Below, one piece after another: positions 15,519 to 16,875 of a stretch of DNA of 16,875 nt. How positions within the stretch are numbered: the stretch's first letter is position 1; each line of letters begins with the position of its first letter. The DNA comes from CAIOSQ01 sp044359885 (GTDB lineage Bacteria; Pseudomonadota; Alphaproteobacteria; CACIAM-22H2), in the NCBI GenBank assembly GCA_044359885.1, contig JBIKLI010000058.1:1-16875 (forward strand). Reading direction: 5' to 3'. The notes below the pieces were generated by a model. It had not been told where the DNA came from and searched no databases. It was given only the letters and a program-made list of their open reading frames with translations. The position numbers were made by a program, and so were the translations under genes.

Positions 15519-16679
15519 TCAATCGCTGCCGGCGTCGCCGCCGCTTTCGATGTCGAGCGTGCCGGCCCGGATCCCCAGCGCCGTCAGCATGGCGCTGCGG
15601 GCGGCATCGTCGGGCAGCACCTCCGCGAGCAGGGCCGGCAGCGGCATGCGCCCGCGGCGCGCGGCATCGGTCAGCGTGTAGGCGAGGAACGAATGCGGTT
15701 CCGTGCGCCGGAAGAACGCCGCGATCTCCTCCAGCATCTCGAGCGCCCGTTCGCGGTCGATCCCTGCGCCCGGCGCGGCGCCGAACCCGGCGAATGGCCT
15801 GCCCCGGGACGTGCCGGGCGACGTCATGGCGTCGCCGCCGTCCTCGGCCCCGGCGGCCGGCAGGTTCGGTTCTGCCGTCGGCGCCGGCGCGCCGCCGAGC
15901 CGCGTCGCGATCGCGATCAAACGGTCCAGCAAGTCGGTCACGCGTCGCGTCGGCGGCGCGTCGCTGCCGAACCGTTCGGCCAGCGCGGACTCCAGCCCCG
16001 CCCAGGCGTCGCGCGCGCCCTGCGTGCGTGCGATCAGGCCCTGCAGCGCCGCGCGGCCGGCGGCGGCTTCGGCGAGGATCGTGTCGAACGGGATCACGCC
16101 CTGCGCGTAGCGCTGTTCGCGCCGCTGTTCGTCGGCGATGCCGGCGGTCTCCTCGGACACGTCGAATTGATAGAGGGCCAGCGCTTCTCCGGCCGGGCGA
16201 ACGAACAGGATCGTGCGCCGGAGCGCCTGCATGATCGTGCCGTCGGCGTCGCCGCCGGCAAGACCGCCGATGGGCGCCGAGCGGCCTTCGAGCCCGTCCT
16301 CGTCGGGTTGCGGATAGCCATTGTCCCAGAAACCGGCGAGGAGGCCCGAGAGCAGATGCGCGCCGGCGGCCAGTCCGGCCAGTCCGTCGGAGCGCACCAG
16401 GGACTCGGTGAGCCAAGCCGCGACCTCGAAATCCTTCGCCTTGGTCTCCAGGATGCCGACCGCCAGCCGGCGGACGTCGCGCCAGCCGGCGGCCAGCGGC
16501 GCCTCGGTCCCGTCGCCTGCATCCCGGTCGCGTTCCTCGGCGCGCGCGTCGGCGCGCGCGTCTCGCAGACGCTGGTAGGGGGCGGTGGCGGAGAAATCCT
16601 GCCGCGGATCGCTGCCGGCGCCGTCGCCGCCGTCCAGCGGCGCCAGCAGCGCCGCCGTGTCGATGATCTCGTCGCTCAT
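15519..16679 (-). CDS. tssA: T6SS assembly protein TssA (ImpA family)
   Basis: 386 residues. The ATG at 16679 is chosen over an in-frame ATG 48 bases upstream because the family N-terminus begins here (MSDEIIDTAALLAPLDG), AGGGCAGGG lies upstream, and the longer start would overlap the candidate promoter. The ImpA_N domain covers about residues 10-160, including the WRDVRRLAVGILETKAKDFEV helices and LLSGLLAGFWDNGYPQPDEDG. A variable middle is followed by the C-terminal block ALEMLEEIAAFFRRTEPHSF with LPALLAEVLPDDAARSAML. TssA organises baseplate priming and, in some classes, distal-end sheath elongation. The C-terminal part here is short. 130 bases separate it from tssB, the largest gap in the operon, and that gap has its own candidate promoter. 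Confidence 0.93.
   Translation of the reverse strand: MSDEIIDTAALLAPLDGGDGAGSDPRQDFSATAPYQRLRDARADARAEERDRDAGDGTEAPLAAGWRDVRRLAVGILETKAKDFEVAAWLTESLVRSDGLAGLAAGAHLLSGLLAGFWDNGYPQPDEDGLEGRSAPIGGLAGGDADGTIMQALRRTILFVRPAGEALALYQFDVSEETAGIADEQRREQRYAQGVIPFDTILAEAAAGRAALQGLIARTQGARDAWAGLESALAERFGSDAPPTRRVTDLLDRLIAIATRLGGAPAPTAEPNLPAAGAEDGGDAMTSPGTSRGRPFAGFGAAPGAGIDRERALEMLEEIAAFFRRTEPHSFLAYTLTDAARRGRMPLPALLAEVLPDDAARSAMLTALGIRAGTLDIESGGDAGSD
16539..16562 (-). repeat. 12-bp perfect tandem duplication inside tssA
   Basis: Two exact copies of GGCGCGCGCGTC (plus-strand reading), head to tail and in frame, encode Asp-Ala-Arg-Ala twice (TssA residues 40-47). This probably arose by slippage in a charged surface helix of the ImpA_N domain. 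Confidence 0.85.
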
Positions 16680-16710
16680 TTCCGCAGCCCTGCCCTTCGC
16701 TCGTCCGCAA

Positions 16711-16740
16711 AGGCTACACCGCGCCATCGACCGGCGGCAA
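16711..16740 (-). promoter_or_regulatory. Candidate tssA promoter
   Basis: On the minus strand TTGCCG (16740-16735) and TAGCCT (16716-16711) are 18 bases apart, ending 31 bases before the tssA ATG. The -10 element and the bases after it (TAGCCT-TTGC) resemble the candidate tssB promoter (TAGCCT-CTGC), which is the main reason to list it. The rest of 16680-16808 holds no other recognised feature apart from a short palindrome TCCGATCGGA at 16792-16801. Confidence 0.35.
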
Positions 16741-16808
16741 TCGCAAGCCGGCCTGCCGGTTCCGGATCCTTGTGCCTTGCCTGGAGCATTGTCCGATCGG
16801 ATTGGGCC

Positions 16809-16875
16809 ATGACCGTCCGCCGTGTGGCAGGCGGTGCACGCGCCTCGCGAGAGATCGTCGAGGGTCGCCCCGACA
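16809..16875 (+). CDS. Possible divergent gene, N-terminal fragment only
   Basis: An ATG at 16809 opens a frame of 22 codons that is still open at the window edge (begins MTVRRVAGG). It would be transcribed divergently from tssA, and divergent halves are common in T6SS loci. No family is recognisable from 22 residues, the upstream GGATTGGG is only a weak ribosome-binding candidate, and a chance open frame is possible in DNA this GC-rich. Confidence 0.3.
   Translation, partial: MTVRRVAGGARASREIVEGRPD

Noticed and set aside
16539..16562. Start of a CRISPR or variable-number repeat array
   Set aside because: Only two 12-bp copies with no spacers, in frame inside tssA; a simple slippage duplication.
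1..16875. Insertion sequences, tRNA/rRNA genes, CRISPR arrays or attachment sites
   Set aside because: No transposase motifs, terminal inverted repeats, tRNA-like cloverleaf or regularly spaced repeats were seen on reading the sequence; almost all of it is occupied by tightly packed genes.

Overview
The window is GC-rich DNA from what looks like an alphaproteobacterium. That call rests on base and codon composition and on a type VI secretion (T6SS) gene order matching the rhizobial imp locus; genus cannot be read from the sequence. Two oppositely oriented gene blocks converge on a strong terminator near 4740-4778.

Left block, plus strand (1-4724). The 3' end of a very large filamentous-haemagglutinin-type exoprotein (its 5' end lies outside the window) is followed, with an ATGA start/stop overlap, by a putative lipoprotein of 1006 residues: a four-cysteine N-terminal region, TPR-like helices and a C-terminal CHAT (caspase-like) domain with an intact His/Cys pair. 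The two genes look like one operon pairing a surface beta-helix protein with an envelope-anchored protease-like partner.

Right block, minus strand (16679 down to 4786). This is the structural half of an imp-type T6SS in the order tssA, tssB, tssC, a second tssC-like gene (impD), tagJ/impE, tssE, tssF, tssG. TssB and TssC form the contractile sheath, TagJ is a sheath/ClpV accessory, TssE, TssF and TssG are baseplate subunits, and TssA coordinates assembly. From tagJ to the end the genes overlap by 4 bases or are almost contiguous. Where the classical imp operon would continue with impI (an FHA-domain protein), this one ends with two paralogous SAM-dependent methyltransferases of the kind that carries a methyltransferase regulatory domain (architecture like rickettsial protein-lysine methyltransferases). 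Both are joined to tssG and to each other by ATGA overlaps. hcp, vgrG, clpV and tssJKLM are not in the window.

Candidate promoters sharing a TAGCCT -10 element lie upstream of tssA and of tssB; the tssB one carries a perfect 16-bp palindrome between its -35 and -10. A possible divergent gene begins at 16809 and runs off the right edge.

The least expected part is the tandem methyltransferase pair translationally coupled to the T6SS baseplate genes, which suggests protein methylation as an accessory function of this T6SS, or of the adjacent surface exoprotein. This is a hypothesis. The sequence shows the coupling and the domain motifs, not the substrate.
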